Positions 16,271 to 24,684 are shown, counted from the first letter of the stretch. The stretch: DNA of 41,603 bases from Sulfurimonas sp. (GCF_014859695.1 NZ_JACUTS010000012.1:1-41603); one strand, 5' to 3'. Notes: generated by a model not told the origin, from the sequence alone. A program made the numbers and translations.

Positions 16271-16412
16271 TGATGTTATGCACTAAAACGAACGCGTCCA
16301 TTTTAGTGGCAGAGACAGATGTCCCTACAACCCCCTAAAGCTGCGAAAAACTTGTTTTTCGAGATTCACGAGGTGTTTCTACAAACTTTTTTTCAAAAGT
16401 TGCATAACGTCA
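16271..16412 (+). repeat. Family-1 structured repeat, copy A (~140 bp)
   Basis: The ends are inverted: TGATGTTATGCA (16271-16282) against TGCATAACGTCA (16401-16412). Internal hairpins: CACTAAAA/TTTTAGTG (16281-16288 with 16301-16308), GACA/TGTC (16314-16323), CGAAAAAC/GTTTTTCG (16344-16361) and AACTTTT/AAAAGTT (16384-16401). The linker GTCCCTACAACCCCCT is shared with copies B and C. The element ends one base before the rplA stop codon (16414-16416). It has no coding capacity. Confidence 0.8.
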
Positions 16413-16413
16413 G

Positions 16414-17106
16414 TTACTTAATTTCAGCCAATTGCATAACATCAAGTTTAATAGCAGGACTCATCGTTAAACTAAGTGCGCCATTTTTGATATAGCGACC
16501 TTTTGCGGTTGAAGGCTTGTGCTTATTGATAGCTCTTACAAAAGATGATAGGTTTTCTGCAATTTTATCAGCATCAAAACTTGCTTTGCCGATACCAGCA
16601 TGTATATTTCCTTTTTTATCAACACGGAAATTTACTTGACCACCCTTAACATTTTTAACAGCAGTTGCAACATCTGGAGTTACTGTACCTGTTTTAGGGT
16701 TAGGCATCATACCTTTTGGCCCAAGGATACGACCGATTTGACCAACTAGCCCCATACAATCCGGTGCAGCAACAACTACATCAAAATTAAAGATTCCATC
16801 TTTGATTTGTTGTACTAAATCATCAGTACCGACTATGTCTGCACCTGCTGCTTTTGCTTCATCAGCTTTAACGCCCTTAGCAAAAACTGCAACACGAACA
16901 GTTTTACCGGTTCCGTGAGGAAGAACGATAGCACCACGAATCATCTGGTCTGCATGTCTTGGATCTACATTTAGGTTTAATGCAATTTCAACAGTCTCAT
17001 CAAACTTTGCACTTACTAGGTTTTTAACTACAACTGAAGCTTCATCAACACTGTGCGTCTTTGTAGCATCAATTTTTTCTATTAATTGTTTATATCTTTT
17101 ACTCAT
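16414..17106 (-). CDS. rplA: Large ribosomal subunit protein uL1
   Basis: L1 forms the mobile L1 stalk at the ribosomal E site and can repress its own mRNA. The 230-aa length is standard. Typical segments are [20 protein letters not shown] (about residues 34-53), [17 protein letters not shown] (about 129-145) and the C-terminal half with [20 protein letters not shown] precedes the ATG. It follows rplK by 65 nt and precedes rplJ by a 300-nt spacer full of structure; the family-1 repeat begins one base after its stop codon. Confidence 0.98.
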   Translation of the reverse strand: MSKRYKQLIEKIDATKTHSVDEASVVVKNLVSAKFDETVEIALNLNVDPRHADQMIRGAIVLPHGTGKTVRVAVFAKGVKADEAKAAGADIVGTDDLVQQIKDGIFNFDVVVAAPDCMGLVGQIGRILGPKGMMPNPKTGTVTPDVATAVKNVKGGQVNFRVDKKGNIHAGIGKASFDADKIAENLSSFVRAINKHKPSTAKGRYIKNGALSLTMSPAIKLDVMQLAEIK

Positions 17107-17171
17107 TATGAAATTCTCCTATGAAATTCTGCCACAAAATTTTGTATCACTGTGGTCGATGATATTTATTT

Positions 17172-17597
17172 CTAGTCTACTACTTCTATACCGATTGAAC
17201 GAGCAGAACCGGCGATAATATTAGCCGCCATCTCTTTATCATCAGTGTTTAAGTCTTCGATCTTTCTATTTACAACTTCCATAAGCTGCGCACGAGTAAT
17301 CTTTGCAACTTTGTTTTTAAGTGCATTGTCCGAACCTTTTTTAAGTCCCGCAGCATTCATTAAAAGTGCTGATGCAGGTGGCTGCTTTGTGATAAAAGTA
17401 AAACTTTTGTCAGTATAAACAGTGATAATAACAGGAACTTTAAATCCCATCTTATCTTTTGTTTTTTCGTTAAATGATTTAGTAAACTCCATGATGTTAA
17501 CACCACGTTGTCCTAAAGCTGGTCCAACCGGTGGTGCAGGTGTTGCTTTACCGGCTTCAATTTGAAGCTTAATGTAGCCTAATATTTTCTTTGCCAT
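17172..17597 (-). CDS. rplK: Large ribosomal subunit protein uL11
   Basis: L11 binds the GTPase-associated centre of 23S rRNA. The 141-aa length is standard. The N-terminal domain reads [20 protein letters not shown], then [17 protein letters not shown]; the C-terminal RNA-binding domain ends [27 protein letters not shown] precedes the ATG. The 188-nt spacer before it (after nusG) carries a family-2 repeat core, a 12-nt palindrome and a perfect 18-bp inverted repeat. Confidence 0.98.
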   Translation of the reverse strand: MAKKILGYIKLQIEAGKATPAPPVGPALGQRGVNIMEFTKSFNEKTKDKMGFKVPVIITVYTDKSFTFITKQPPASALLMNAAGLKKGSDNALKNKVAKITRAQLMEVVNRKIEDLNTDDKEMAANIIAGSARSIGIEVVD

Positions 17598-17650
17598 TTA
17601 TTTTCCTTTTTATTATTTTAATTAACGCAATCTGAACAAAGTCCAGCTTG

Positions 17651-17665
17651 CTACGCTAACGCTAA
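17651..17665 (+). repeat. Family-2 repeat core, nusG-rplK spacer
   Basis: CTACGCTAACGCTAA, identical to 15530-15544 and to 5517-5531 (inverted). It is followed by GTTTCA and, at about 17692-17700, CTTCAGCAG, as in the rpsL-rpsG copy. A perfect palindrome GCGACTAGTCGC lies at 17711-17722. Confidence 0.6.
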
Positions 17666-17724
17666 GTTTCACCCTCAAGGGGGCATAGATATCTTCAGCA
17701 GAACGCTCGCGCGACTAGTCGCTT

Positions 17725-17778
17725 TAAACTACGCTAACATTAAACTTTTATAAAAAAATCTAATGTTAGCGTAGTTTA
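17725..17778. repeat. Perfect 18-bp inverted repeat just after nusG
   Basis: The left arm is TAAACTACGCTAACATTA (17725-17742) and the right arm its exact complement (17761-17778), with an 18-nt A/T-rich loop. On minus the hairpin begins 7 nt past the nusG stop. It shares CTACGCTAAC with the family-2 core. A stem of this length could be an RNase III substrate or a partial terminator. Confidence 0.8.
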
Positions 17779-17785
17779 TTACCAA

Positions 17786-18328
17786 TTAAATTATTTTTTC
17801 AACTTGGGTATAAGCGATATCAACCGGGGTTGCTCTACCAAAAATTGAAACGTTAAGCTTTAGAGTTCCATGCTCTAAATCATACTCATCTACAGTTGCC
17901 GTAAAGTTTGCAAATGGACCATCCGTAATACGAACAGTTTCACCACTTTCAAAATATACCTTTGGCTTAGGTGCCGCTCTATTTTGAACACGGTCAAGAA
18001 TAACACTAATATCATGCTCGCTTAAAGGTGTCGGCGTATTTGCTTCACCGATAAATCCAGAGACCTTAGGAACAGTCTGGATAAGATGTTGTATCTCTGT
18101 GTTAAGATCTATTCTTGCAAAAACATAACCCGAGTAGAGAGATCTCTCAGATATTTTTTTCTTGCCGTCTTTGACCTCTATAACATCTTCAGTGGGAACA
18201 ATAACGTCTGTTATTCTATCCTGGAGTCCCATCTCTTCAATCATATTTAAGATTGCTAAGCGAACTGTTCTCTCATTTCCATATGTCTGTATAGAGTACC
18301 ACTGATGATTACTTTTTTTTTCCTCCAC
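17786..18328 (-). CDS. nusG: Transcription termination/antitermination factor NusG
   Basis: NusG binds RNA polymerase, couples it to the ribosome and interacts with Rho. The 180-aa product starts at a GTG (18328) with AAGGAG five nt upstream. The N-terminal NGN domain has HQWYSIQTYGNERTV (about residues 8-22) and LYSGYVFARIDL; the C-terminal KOW domain has VRITDGPFANFTATVDEYD (about residues 126-145). It lies 9 nt after secE and is cotranscribed with it. Confidence 0.97.
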   Translation of the reverse strand: MEEKKSNHQWYSIQTYGNERTVRLAILNMIEEMGLQDRITDVIVPTEDVIEVKDGKKKISERSLYSGYVFARIDLNTEIQHLIQTVPKVSGFIGEANTPTPLSEHDISVILDRVQNRAAPKPKVYFESGETVRITDGPFANFTATVDEYDLEHGTLKLNVSIFGRATPVDIAYTQVEKII

Positions 18329-18337
18329 TGCTACTCC

Positions 18338-18517
18338 TTATCCTAAGATTGCTGACATAACTGATGACATTATCAAGTCAATCAATGCTAAAAAAGCAGC
18401 TATAACAGCAACAACTATTACAACTGAAATATAAGCCTGCTTTACTTGACCTTTTGTAGGAAAAATAACTTTGCTTAGCTCTATTTTCGCATTTCTGATA
18501 TGTGTACCTAAATTCAT
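18338..18517 (-). CDS. secE: Preprotein translocase subunit SecE
   Basis: SecE is the small essential subunit clamping SecY in the SecYEG channel. The ORF is 59 aa and starts at ATG 18517 (MNLGTHIRNAKIELSKVIFP). It has the family signature: an amphipathic helix, then LSKVIFPTKGQVKQAYISVV leading into a single transmembrane helix (about residues 31-54, VVIVVAVIAAFLALIDLIM). It lies between tRNA-Trp and nusG, the expected position. It was too short for a standard length cutoff and was found by reading the gap. Confidence 0.95.
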   Translation of the reverse strand: MNLGTHIRNAKIELSKVIFPTKGQVKQAYISVVIVVAVIAAFLALIDLIMSSVMSAILG

Positions 18518-18535
18518 TTAACTTTCCTAATACTC

Positions 18536-18577
18536 ATTAATTACAGATAAAGCTCTGTAGCTTTACAAATAATTAAT
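18536..18577 (-). other. Two-tier hairpin between tRNA-Trp and secE
   Basis: Outer arms ATTAATTA (18536-18543) and TAATTAAT (18570-18577), inner arms TAAAGCT (18548-18554) and AGCTTTA (18559-18565) with a 4-nt loop. On minus it begins one base after the tRNA CCA end, so it may guide tRNA 3' maturation or protect the secE mRNA 5' end. Confidence 0.6.
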
Positions 18578-18578
18578 G

Positions 18579-18655
18579 TGGCAGGCGTAGAGAGATTCGA
18601 ACTCCCAACACCCGGATTTGGAATCCGGTGCTCTAACCGTTGGAGCTACACGCCT
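18579..18655 (-). tRNA. tRNA-Trp (CCA)
   Basis: This is a full cloverleaf on minus with an encoded CCA end (18579-18581). The anticodon stem is CCGGA/TCCGG around TTCCAAA, so the anticodon is CCA. The T-arm contains GTTCGAATC. It lies between rpmG and secE, the usual position in this operon. Confidence 0.97.
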
Positions 18656-18664
18656 ATTTTAAAC

Positions 18665-18690
18665 AAAAAAAGCCAAGTCAAAAAGACTTG
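18665..18690 (-). terminator. Weak terminator-like hairpin between tRNA-Trp and rpmG
   Basis: CAAGTC (18674-18679) pairs with GACTTG (18685-18690), and on minus the stem is followed by GCTTTTTTT. It is the most convincing intrinsic terminator pattern on minus here. It sits between rpmG and tRNA-Trp, so it would partly separate tuf-rpmG from secE-nusG. Confidence 0.6.
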
Positions 18691-18709
18691 AGCTTAAGTT
18701 GCAACTATA

Positions 18710-18862
18710 TTAGAGTTTCATCTCTTTGTGAACAGTATGCTCACGACAAAACTTACAATATTTTTTTACTGAAAATTTTTCAGTATGAGTTTTTTTGTTT
18801 TTAGTTGTGTGATAGTTACGACGAGTACACTTCTCACATCCTAAATGTATTGCTTCTCTCAT
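18710..18862 (-). CDS. rpmG: Large ribosomal subunit protein bL33
   Basis: L33 is a small zinc-ribbon ribosomal protein near the E site. The 50-aa ORF starts at ATG 18862 (MREAIHLGCEKCTRRNYHTT) and has the two Cys pairs CEKC (residues 9-12) and CKFC (residues 36-39), so it is the zinc-binding (C+) form. It ends KEMKL, typical of the family. It lies 45 nt after tuf and upstream of tRNA-Trp. Confidence 0.96.
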   Translation of the reverse strand: MREAIHLGCEKCTRRNYHTTKNKKTHTEKFSVKKYCKFCREHTVHKEMKL

Positions 18863-18891
18863 GTTATTAACCTTATTAAAGGATTAATGCA

Positions 18892-18909
18892 AATTCGCTA
18901 AAGCGAATT
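18892..18909 (-). other. Hairpin overlapping the tuf stop codon
   Basis: AATTCGCT and AGCGAATT pair perfectly with a 2-nt loop and overlap the tuf stop (18908-18910). There is no long U-tract after it. It could shield the tuf mRNA 3' end or act as a weak attenuator before rpmG. Confidence 0.4.
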
Positions 18910-20107
18910 ATGCAATAATCTCAGCTACAACACCGGCACCAACAGTACGTCCACCCTCACGGATAGCGAACTTAGTACCTTTTTCCATAGCGATTGGGTG
19001 AATTAATTCAACTGTAATACTTACGTTGTCGCCCGGCATAACCATCTCAGTACCCTCAGGTAGAGTAATTGCACCTGTAACGTCTGTAGTACGAACATAG
19101 AATTGTGGACGGTAATTTGTGAAGAATGGAGTATGACGACCACCCTCTTCCTTACTTAGTACATAAATCTCAGCTGTAAATTTTGTATGTGGATTAATTG
19201 TGCCTGGCTTACAAAGAACTTGACCACGCTCAACATCATCTTTACCGATACCACGAACAAGAACACCACAGTTATCTCCAGCTAAACCTTCCGTCATCTC
19301 TTTACGGAACATTTCAATACCGGTAACAGTAGTTTTTTGAGTATCACGGATACCTACGATTTCAATAGTATCACCGATTTTAACTGTACCACGCTCAATA
19401 CGACCAGTAACAACAGTTCCACGTCCAGAGATTGAGAAAACATCCTCAACTGGCATTAAGAACTCTTTGTCAACTTCACGAGCCGGCTCTGGAATATATC
19501 TATCTACTTCAGCCATTAATTTTTGAATTTTAGCTGACCATGGTCCAAGAGTACCGGTTTTCGCCTCTTCAAGAGCTTTAAGAGCTGAACCTGCAACGAT
19601 TGGAGTATCATCGCCCGGGAAATCATACATATCTAATAGTTCACGAATTTCCATCTCAACTAATTCAAGAAGTTCTTCATCATCAACCATATCTTCTTTG
19701 TTCATGAAAACAACCATGGCAGGAACACCAATTTGCTTAGAAAGAAGAATGTGCTCACGAGTTTGTGGCATCGGACCATCAGCTGCAGAAACAACTAGAA
19801 TAGCACCATCCATTTGTGCAGCACCCGTAATCATGTTTTTAACATAATCGGCGTGACCTGGACAGTCAACGTGTGCATAGTGACGATTATTTGTTTCATA
19901 CTCTACGTGTGATGTTGCAATTGTAATACCACGCTCGCGCTCTTCTGGAGCATTATCGATTTGATCATAATCCATCATTTTTGCACCGTTAGTTACTGCT
20001 AATACTGCAGTAATTGCAGCTGTCAATGTTGTCTTACCATGGTCTACGTGACCAATAGTTCCAATGTTTACGTGCGGTTTATTACGCTCAAACTTTTCTT
20101 TTGCCAT
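18908..20107 (-). CDS. tuf: Elongation factor Tu
   Basis: EF-Tu delivers aminoacyl-tRNA to the ribosome. The start is at 20107 ([20 protein letters not shown], 399 aa), preceded by GGAGG; a longer frame from 20164 adds 19 unsupported residues. G motifs: GHVDHGKT (about residues 19-26), DCPGHADY (about 81-88), NKED (about 136-139; the usual motif is NKxD). The C-terminal barrel ends [18 protein letters not shown]. It follows four tRNA genes, as in E. coli tufB. Only one tuf gene is in the window. Confidence 0.98.
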   Translation of the reverse strand: MAKEKFERNKPHVNIGTIGHVDHGKTTLTAAITAVLAVTNGAKMMDYDQIDNAPEERERGITIATSHVEYETNNRHYAHVDCPGHADYVKNMITGAAQMDGAILVVSAADGPMPQTREHILLSKQIGVPAMVVFMNKEDMVDDEELLELVEMEIRELLDMYDFPGDDTPIVAGSALKALEEAKTGTLGPWSAKIQKLMAEVDRYIPEPAREVDKEFLMPVEDVFSISGRGTVVTGRIERGTVKIGDTIEIVGIRDTQKTTVTGIEMFRKEMTEGLAGDNCGVLVRGIGKDDVERGQVLCKPGTINPHTKFTAEIYVLSKEEGGRHTPFFTNYRPQFYVRTTDVTGAITLPEGTEMVMPGDNVSITVELIHPIAMEKGTKFAIREGGRTVGAGVVAEIIA

Positions 20108-20197
20108 AGTGTCCTCCGACTTAATTTGTGAATAGAAATGGAATTGTACCCAAAAATTATTCAATTATTGCTTAAATTTTATCTATACTCTATCTTA

Positions 20198-20272
<75 letters not shown>

Positions 20273-20349
20273 ATAGTAAATATAAAACAAGCAATAATTG
20301 CATAATTTTTTTTAAATATTAGTAAATTTTTGTGTAGATAGCTATGTAA

Positions 20350-20355
20350 ATTATA
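20350..20355 (-). promoter_or_regulatory. Possible internal promoter before tRNA-Thr(GGT)-tuf
   Basis: Minus-strand TATAAT lies in the 157-nt gap between tRNA-Gly and tRNA-Thr(GGT). Spaced 17 nt upstream is TTTGTA, a poor -35. The rest of the gap is AT-rich and I see no gene in it. Confidence 0.4.
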
Positions 20356-20429
20356 GAACAATACTATAAATATACAAATCATAATATGAAGTAGGTTGAA
20401 TTTGTACTTCAGCTTCCAGAATGTTTCAA

Positions 20430-20506
20430 TGGAGCGGGTGAAGGGACTCGAACCCTCGACCCTCAGCTTGGAAGGCTGACGCTCTAGCCAACTGAGCTAC
20501 GCCCGC
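20430..20506 (-). tRNA. tRNA-Gly (TCC)
   Basis: The anticodon stem TCAGC/GCTGA surrounds CTTCCAA, giving anticodon TCC; CCA is encoded at 20430-20432. The GGTTCGAGTCC T-arm is normal. Confidence 0.97.
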
Positions 20507-20520
20507 ATGTGCCATTGAAA

Positions 20521-20605
20521 TGGTGGTGAGAAGAGGAGTCGAACCTCTGAACCCGTAGGGAGCGGATTTACAGTCCGCCGTCGTTGGCCACTTGACTATC
20601 TCACC
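20521..20605 (-). tRNA. tRNA-Tyr (GTA)
   Basis: This is a class II tRNA of 85 nt with a long variable arm. The anticodon stem GCGGA/TCCGC surrounds CTGTAAA, giving anticodon GTA; CCA is encoded at 20521-20523. Confidence 0.97.
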
Positions 20606-20660
20606 ATAACAATATATGTTTTGTCCGGTCTAACACTGTTTCTAATATTCTCAAATTCAA

Positions 20661-20737
20661 TGGTGCCGACACGAGGATTCGAACCCCGGGCCTGCTGATT
20701 ACAAATCAGCTGCTCTAGCCAACTGAGCTATGTCGGC
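20661..20737 (-). tRNA. tRNA-Thr (TGT)
   Basis: The anticodon stem GCTGA/TCAGC surrounds TTTGTAA, giving anticodon TGT; CCA is encoded at 20661-20663. It is the first gene of the cluster, just downstream of the consensus promoter. Confidence 0.97.
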
Positions 20738-20754
20738 ATCGAATTTGAGCCAGA

Positions 20755-20783
20755 ATTATAGTGCAATATATTTTCAATGTCAA
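20755..20783 (-). promoter_or_regulatory. Perfect consensus sigma-70 promoter for the tRNA-tuf operon
   Basis: On minus: TTGACA (20778-20783), exactly 17 nt, then TATAAT (20755-20760). The tRNA-Thr(TGT) 5' end is 18 nt downstream. Campylobacterota promoters usually lack a conserved -35, so a full match fits a very strongly expressed stable-RNA promoter. Confidence 0.85.
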
Positions 20784-20887
20784 GAGTTTTTTATTAATTA
20801 TTTGTCGAATCCAACTCTTTAAGTAAAATTGGTTATTATCTGCTCACATATTTCTAATTTTATATATATTGTAAAGGTTGTTTTTAG

Positions 20888-21619
20888 ATGTTAAAGATTT
20901 TATTTTCACCCGCTGAGGGCAAAAAAATCGGAGGAGATGAGGATAAAAAAGAGCTATTTGGTTCTAATAGTGCAAGAGAGGGCATACTAAATGAGTACAA
21001 CACTATTGTCAATAGCGGCAATAATGATGCCATAAAAGAGCTATTTGGCTTTAAAAAATTTAGCGACTGCGAAGCATATATATGTGATATTTTCAACTCG
21101 CCTCTTATGTGTGCGATTGAGCGCTATAACGGTGTGGCTTATGAGTATCTAGATTTTGACTCACTTCAAACAGAAGCAAAAGAGTATCTTAAATCAAATA
21201 CAATCATATTCTCAAACCTTTACGGAGCGATTTTAGGCGGAGATACTATAGCTAACTATAAAGTAAAGCAGGGGAACAATGTAGGCAGTTTTATACCCGA
21301 TAAGTTCTACAAAGATAGATTTTCCTATCAACTTGAACTCTACCTCGCAAACTGTGAGATTTTGGACTTGCGCGCTGGATATTATGATAAATTTTATGAA
21401 GTTAAAAAGCCCTATACCACGCTGAAGTTTTTAAAAGAGGGCAAAACCGTAAGCCACTGGGCAAAGGCCTACAGAGGCTTGGTGCTTAAAGCAGTTGCGC
21501 AAAATGAGATAAACTCGATAAGCGAGTTTATGTCCTTAGAGATAGATGGTCTAAGCGTTGCAGAGATTAAGGTAATAAAAAACAGAACCGAGATTGTTTA
21601 CAATATTACAAATTTATAA
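20888..21619 (+). CDS. yaaA: YaaA/UPF0246 (DUF328) family protein
   Basis: Members of this family bind DNA and, in E. coli, help limit hydrogen-peroxide damage by keeping intracellular iron low. The 243-aa length suits the family. Seen: N-terminal [12 protein letters not shown], the [12 protein letters not shown] segment, [30 protein letters not shown], and C-terminal [12 protein letters not shown]. It starts at 20888 with AAAGG about 11 nt upstream and is divergent from the tRNA cluster. Its 3' end overlaps the copper ATPase gene by 6 nt, tail to tail. The symbol is by family, not proven orthology. Confidence 0.8.
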   Translation: MLKILFSPAEGKKIGGDEDKKELFGSNSAREGILNEYNTIVNSGNNDAIKELFGFKKFSDCEAYICDIFNSPLMCAIERYNGVAYEYLDFDSLQTEAKEYLKSNTIIFSNLYGAILGGDTIANYKVKQGNNVGSFIPDKFYKDRFSYQLELYLANCEILDLRAGYYDKFYEVKKPYTTLKFLKEGKTVSHWAKAYRGLVLKAVAQNEINSISEFMSLEIDGLSVAEIKVIKNRTEIVYNITNL

Positions 21620-23977
21620 CTCTATTTTTCTCAACCTTAAAGAGTTTGCTATAACAGAGACCGAGCTAAAGCTCATCGCTGCTGCGGCTATCATCGGAGA
21701 GAGCAGCAAACCAAAAAATGGATAGAGAACTCCTGCCGCAATAGGAATTCCTGCTGAGTTGTAAAAAAAGGCAAAAAAGAGATTTTGTCTGATATTTCGC
21801 ATTGTCGCTCTGCTTAATACTCTGGCTCTGACTATGCCTCTTAAATCGCCTTTTACTAAGGTAACACCGGCACTCTCCATCGCAACATCAGTTCCAGTTC
21901 CCATAGCAATGCCGACATGTGCAAGAGCAAGTGCAGGTGCATCGTTTATACCGTCACCCGCCATTGCAACGATATGTCCTTGTGCTTGAAGCTTTTTAAT
22001 AATCTCTGCTTTTTGCTCAGGCAACACCTCAGCATGTACTTCATCTATGCCAAGTTTTTTTGCGACAATTTCTGCCGTGGTTCGGCTATCGCCTGTTAGC
22101 ATGACTACTTTTATGCCTTGTTGATGTAAATTTTGAATGGCTTCTGCCGTGTTCTCTTTGATAGGGTCGGTAATGGCAATGAGACCGACTGCTTTTGAGC
22201 CAACGGCAACCAACATAACAATTTTGCCATCAGAGCGTTCTATATCTGCTTTTTTTGACAATTCAACTGCGTTTATGTTTAAGCTCTCAAACAGTTTTAA
22301 ATTACCGACTGCAACTGTTTGCCCATCAACTTCACCTGTTATTCCCATACCGCTTATAGATTTGAAATTATCAGATTTAACTAACTCTACCTCTCTCTCT
22401 TTCGCACCATTTACAATAGCTTCTGAGAGCGGATGCTCACTCGCTCTCTCCAAACTAGCAACCAAACGTAAGAGTTCATTTTCACTAATTCCATCTTCTA
22501 CATGTATATTTACCAGTTTAGGTTTTCCCTCTGTCAATGTTCCTGTTTTATCGACTACCAGAGTATCAACCTTTTCCATTATTTCTAAGACTTCGGCATT
22601 TTTGATTAATACCCCGCTTGTAGCACCTCGTCCCGTTGCTACCATTATAGAGATGGGCGTAGCAAGACCGAGTGCGCACGGACATGCGATAATGAGTACA
22701 GAAACGGCACTGACGATAGCATAAGCCAGACGAGGTTCACTTCCCCATATCCACCAGACAAAAAACGTTATTACGCTGATACCGATAACAGCTGGAACGA
22801 AATAAGAAGATACTACATCAGCCAGTTTTTGTATAGGGGCACGAGAACGCTGTGCCTTTGAGACCATATCTATGATTTGTGAAAGCAGAGTATCTGCACC
22901 AATCTTTTGGGTTCTCATAAGAAGAGTGCCGCTTGAGTTAATAGTGGCGCCTATAAGTTTCTCGCCTGCAAACTTTTTGACCGCAATCGGCTCACCCGTA
23001 ACCATTGACTCATCAACATTGCTCTCACCCTCTATAACCACTCCATCAACAGGAACTTTTTCCCCCGGGCGGACACGCAGAATGTCTCCGACATTTACTT
23101 TATCAAGTGCGATATCCTCTTCATTACCGTTTTCTCTTACTATCCGTGCGCTGTTTGGAGCAAGCTCTAGCAAAAGTCTGATTGCTGCGTTGGTTTGAGA
23201 GCGAGCGCGCAACTCAAGCACCTGTCCTAAAAGCACAAGCGTTGTAATTACAGCTGCCGCTTCAAAATATACATGTACCAAACCATCACTCATCTGCATC
23301 ATAGGCGGAAAAATATGCGCCATTATCAAAGCGACTACACTATAAGCCCAAGCAACGAATACACCTATAGCAATCAGCGTAAACATGTTTAAATTCATAG
23401 TTTGCAGAGATTTGTAACCTCGGACAAAAAATGGCCAGCCACCCCAAAAAACAACAGGTGTGGCTAGTAAAAACTCTATCCACTGAACCATTTTCATGCT
23501 TAAGACACTCGGTAATAATGAAGGCAATAAGTCTGAAATCATTGCTAAAACAAACACAGGAATAGAAAGAGCCGTACTAACCCAAAAACGACGACTCATA
23601 GATATGAGTTCTTCATTCTTTTCTTCTACTGCTTTTGCGACAACAGGTTCAAGTGCCATACCGCATTTTGGGCAGGAACCTGGATGATCTTGAACTATTT
23701 CCGGATGCATAGGGCATGTGTACTGAGTGGTTTGAAGCTCTTTTTCGTAAGTTTTTTGAATATCTATAGAACAGGTTTCTTCATCGTCACAGATAGATGT
23801 ACTCTCTTCTTTTAAATATTTTTGCGGATTCTTTTTAAACTTCAAAAGACACTGCTCGCTACAAAAATAGTAATCATCTCCAGAGTAATTATAATAGTAT
23901 TTAGAATCACTAGAGACATTCATGCCGCAAACTGGGTCTTTTAGCTGATCGGGTTCTCTCTTAAAATTGATCTCCAT
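21614..23977 (-). CDS. copA: Copper-type P1B ATPase with YHS and heavy-metal-binding N-terminus
   Basis: This is a metal-exporting ATPase of the inner membrane, 787 aa. Domains in order: a YHS domain (about residues 16-55, DPVCGMNVS...[14 protein letters not shown]), a heavy-metal-binding segment (about 87-112, [10 protein letters not shown]...[10 protein letters not shown]), and the membrane core with [11 protein letters not shown] (the CPC ion site). Also present are SMVTGEP in the A domain, [11 protein letters not shown] (phosphorylation Asp), HPLSEA (nucleotide site) and [10 protein letters not shown]. There is no classic HMA domain; YHS plus HMBD replaces it. GGAGG precedes the ATG. Cu(I) is the likely ion, but silver or others cannot be excluded by sequence. 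Confidence 0.92.
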   Translation of the reverse strand: MEINFKREPDQLKDPVCGMNVSSDSKYYYNYSGDDYYFCSEQCLLKFKKNPQKYLKEESTSICDDEETCSIDIQKTYEKELQTTQYTCPMHPEIVQDHPGSCPKCGMALEPVVAKAVEEKNEELISMSRRFWVSTALSIPVFVLAMISDLLPSLLPSVLSMKMVQWIEFLLATPVVFWGGWPFFVRGYKSLQTMNLNMFTLIAIGVFVAWAYSVVALIMAHIFPPMMQMSDGLVHVYFEAAAVITTLVLLGQVLELRARSQTNAAIRLLLELAPNSARIVRENGNEEDIALDKVNVGDILRVRPGEKVPVDGVVIEGESNVDESMVTGEPIAVKKFAGEKLIGATINSSGTLLMRTQKIGADTLLSQIIDMVSKAQRSRAPIQKLADVVSSYFVPAVIGISVITFFVWWIWGSEPRLAYAIVSAVSVLIIACPCALGLATPISIMVATGRGATSGVLIKNAEVLEIMEKVDTLVVDKTGTLTEGKPKLVNIHVEDGISENELLRLVASLERASEHPLSEAIVNGAKEREVELVKSDNFKSISGMGITGEVDGQTVAVGNLKLFESLNINAVELSKKADIERSDGKIVMLVAVGSKAVGLIAITDPIKENTAEAIQNLHQQGIKVVMLTGDSRTTAEIVAKKLGIDEVHAEVLPEQKAEIIKKLQAQGHIVAMAGDGINDAPALALAHVGIAMGTGTDVAMESAGVTLVKGDLRGIVRARVLSRATMRNIRQNLFFAFFYNSAGIPIAAGVLYPFFGLLLSPMIAAAAMSFSSVSVIANSLRLRKIEL

Positions 23978-23998
23978 ATCGCTACCCTCCTTATATAA

Positions 23999-24613
23999 TT
24001 AAGATTTAGTTACCTCTGTTTCCTCTAGTAAATCTTTAAAGTCTGCTCTTCTCTCTTCAAGCTCTTTTCTGTATGTGTCATAATCCCCAAAATGAAAAAA
24101 TTTATCATATCTTGAGTGCATGTCAATTTGCGGTTTTGAGTGTTTTATGGGACACCAAAACTGCTCGCTTCTTGCCGCTATCTCTCTTGTGTAGCCTATG
24201 ACACCGTTAAAATACTCACAATACAAACAGTTTATCTTCTCAACTCTATCCAGATAAAAAAGATTGTATCTGTCTATGACTACGTAATCACTTCTTTTAA
24301 CTTTTGGTATCTTATATATAGGAAAACAGACCGTTTGATAAATAGTAACAAAGATATCTGCAAGAAGTGCGGGAATCATCATCGACCAGATAAAAGGGAT
24401 TGTGAAAATTACTAAAACAGGAAACGATGATAAATATTTGATGGAGCTTACAATCCTGGATTTCCCCTCTTCTATTACGTTCTCTTGAAACTTTACCTTT
24501 TTATCCTCAAGCGTATAAAAAAATTCATCCTGCTTTTTTCTAAGCTCTGCCATAAGTTCGTCTTCAAGAGTTTTTATCTGTTGTGCTATCTCATCTATTC
24601 TACTATCCATCAA
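23999..24613 (-). CDS. Conserved membrane-associated Cys-containing protein of unknown function (204 aa)
   Basis: The N-terminal 55 residues are charged helix (probable coiled coil). A hydrophobic stretch follows (about 62-97, YLSSFPVLVIFTIPFIWSMM and on), then a soluble domain with the strongly patterned DRYNLFYLDRVEKINCLYCE, YFNGVIGYTREIAARSEQFW and CPIKHSKP. The CLYC pair plus the later Cys and His could bind a metal or form a redox site; this is inference. I recall similar proteins as uncharacterised in other proteobacteria. GGAG precedes the start, and the stop lies 21 nt upstream of copA, so cotranscription with copA is likely. A minus-strand TATACT at 24647-24652 is a plausible -10. 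Confidence 0.7.
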   Translation of the reverse strand: MMDSRIDEIAQQIKTLEDELMAELRKKQDEFFYTLEDKKVKFQENVIEEGKSRIVSSIKYLSSFPVLVIFTIPFIWSMMIPALLADIFVTIYQTVCFPIYKIPKVKRSDYVVIDRYNLFYLDRVEKINCLYCEYFNGVIGYTREIAARSEQFWCPIKHSKPQIDMHSRYDKFFHFGDYDTYRKELEERRADFKDLLEETEVTKS

Positions 24614-24684
24614 ACTCTCCGGTTTTTTTGATTTTATCTTTTTTAAAGTATAGCACTATTTTATCAATTAAACATTTTTAATAA

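Noticed and set aside
16271-16412. Family-1 repeat as an insertion sequence or CRISPR fragment
   Set aside because: There is no open frame, no regular spacer-repeat array, and the three copies are single and far apart.
20108-20164. Longer tuf start (19 extra residues)
   Set aside because: GGAGG precedes the ATG at 20107, which gives the standard EF-Tu N-terminus.
20273-20429. Gap between tRNA-Gly and tRNA-Thr(GGT) as an integration scar
   Set aside because: No tRNA-end repeat or integrase fragment is visible; a promoter-like TATAAT explains the gap better.
22137-22724. 195-aa open frame on plus opposite copA
   Set aside because: It lies fully inside the conserved ATPase core, and its composition follows copA codons in antisense.
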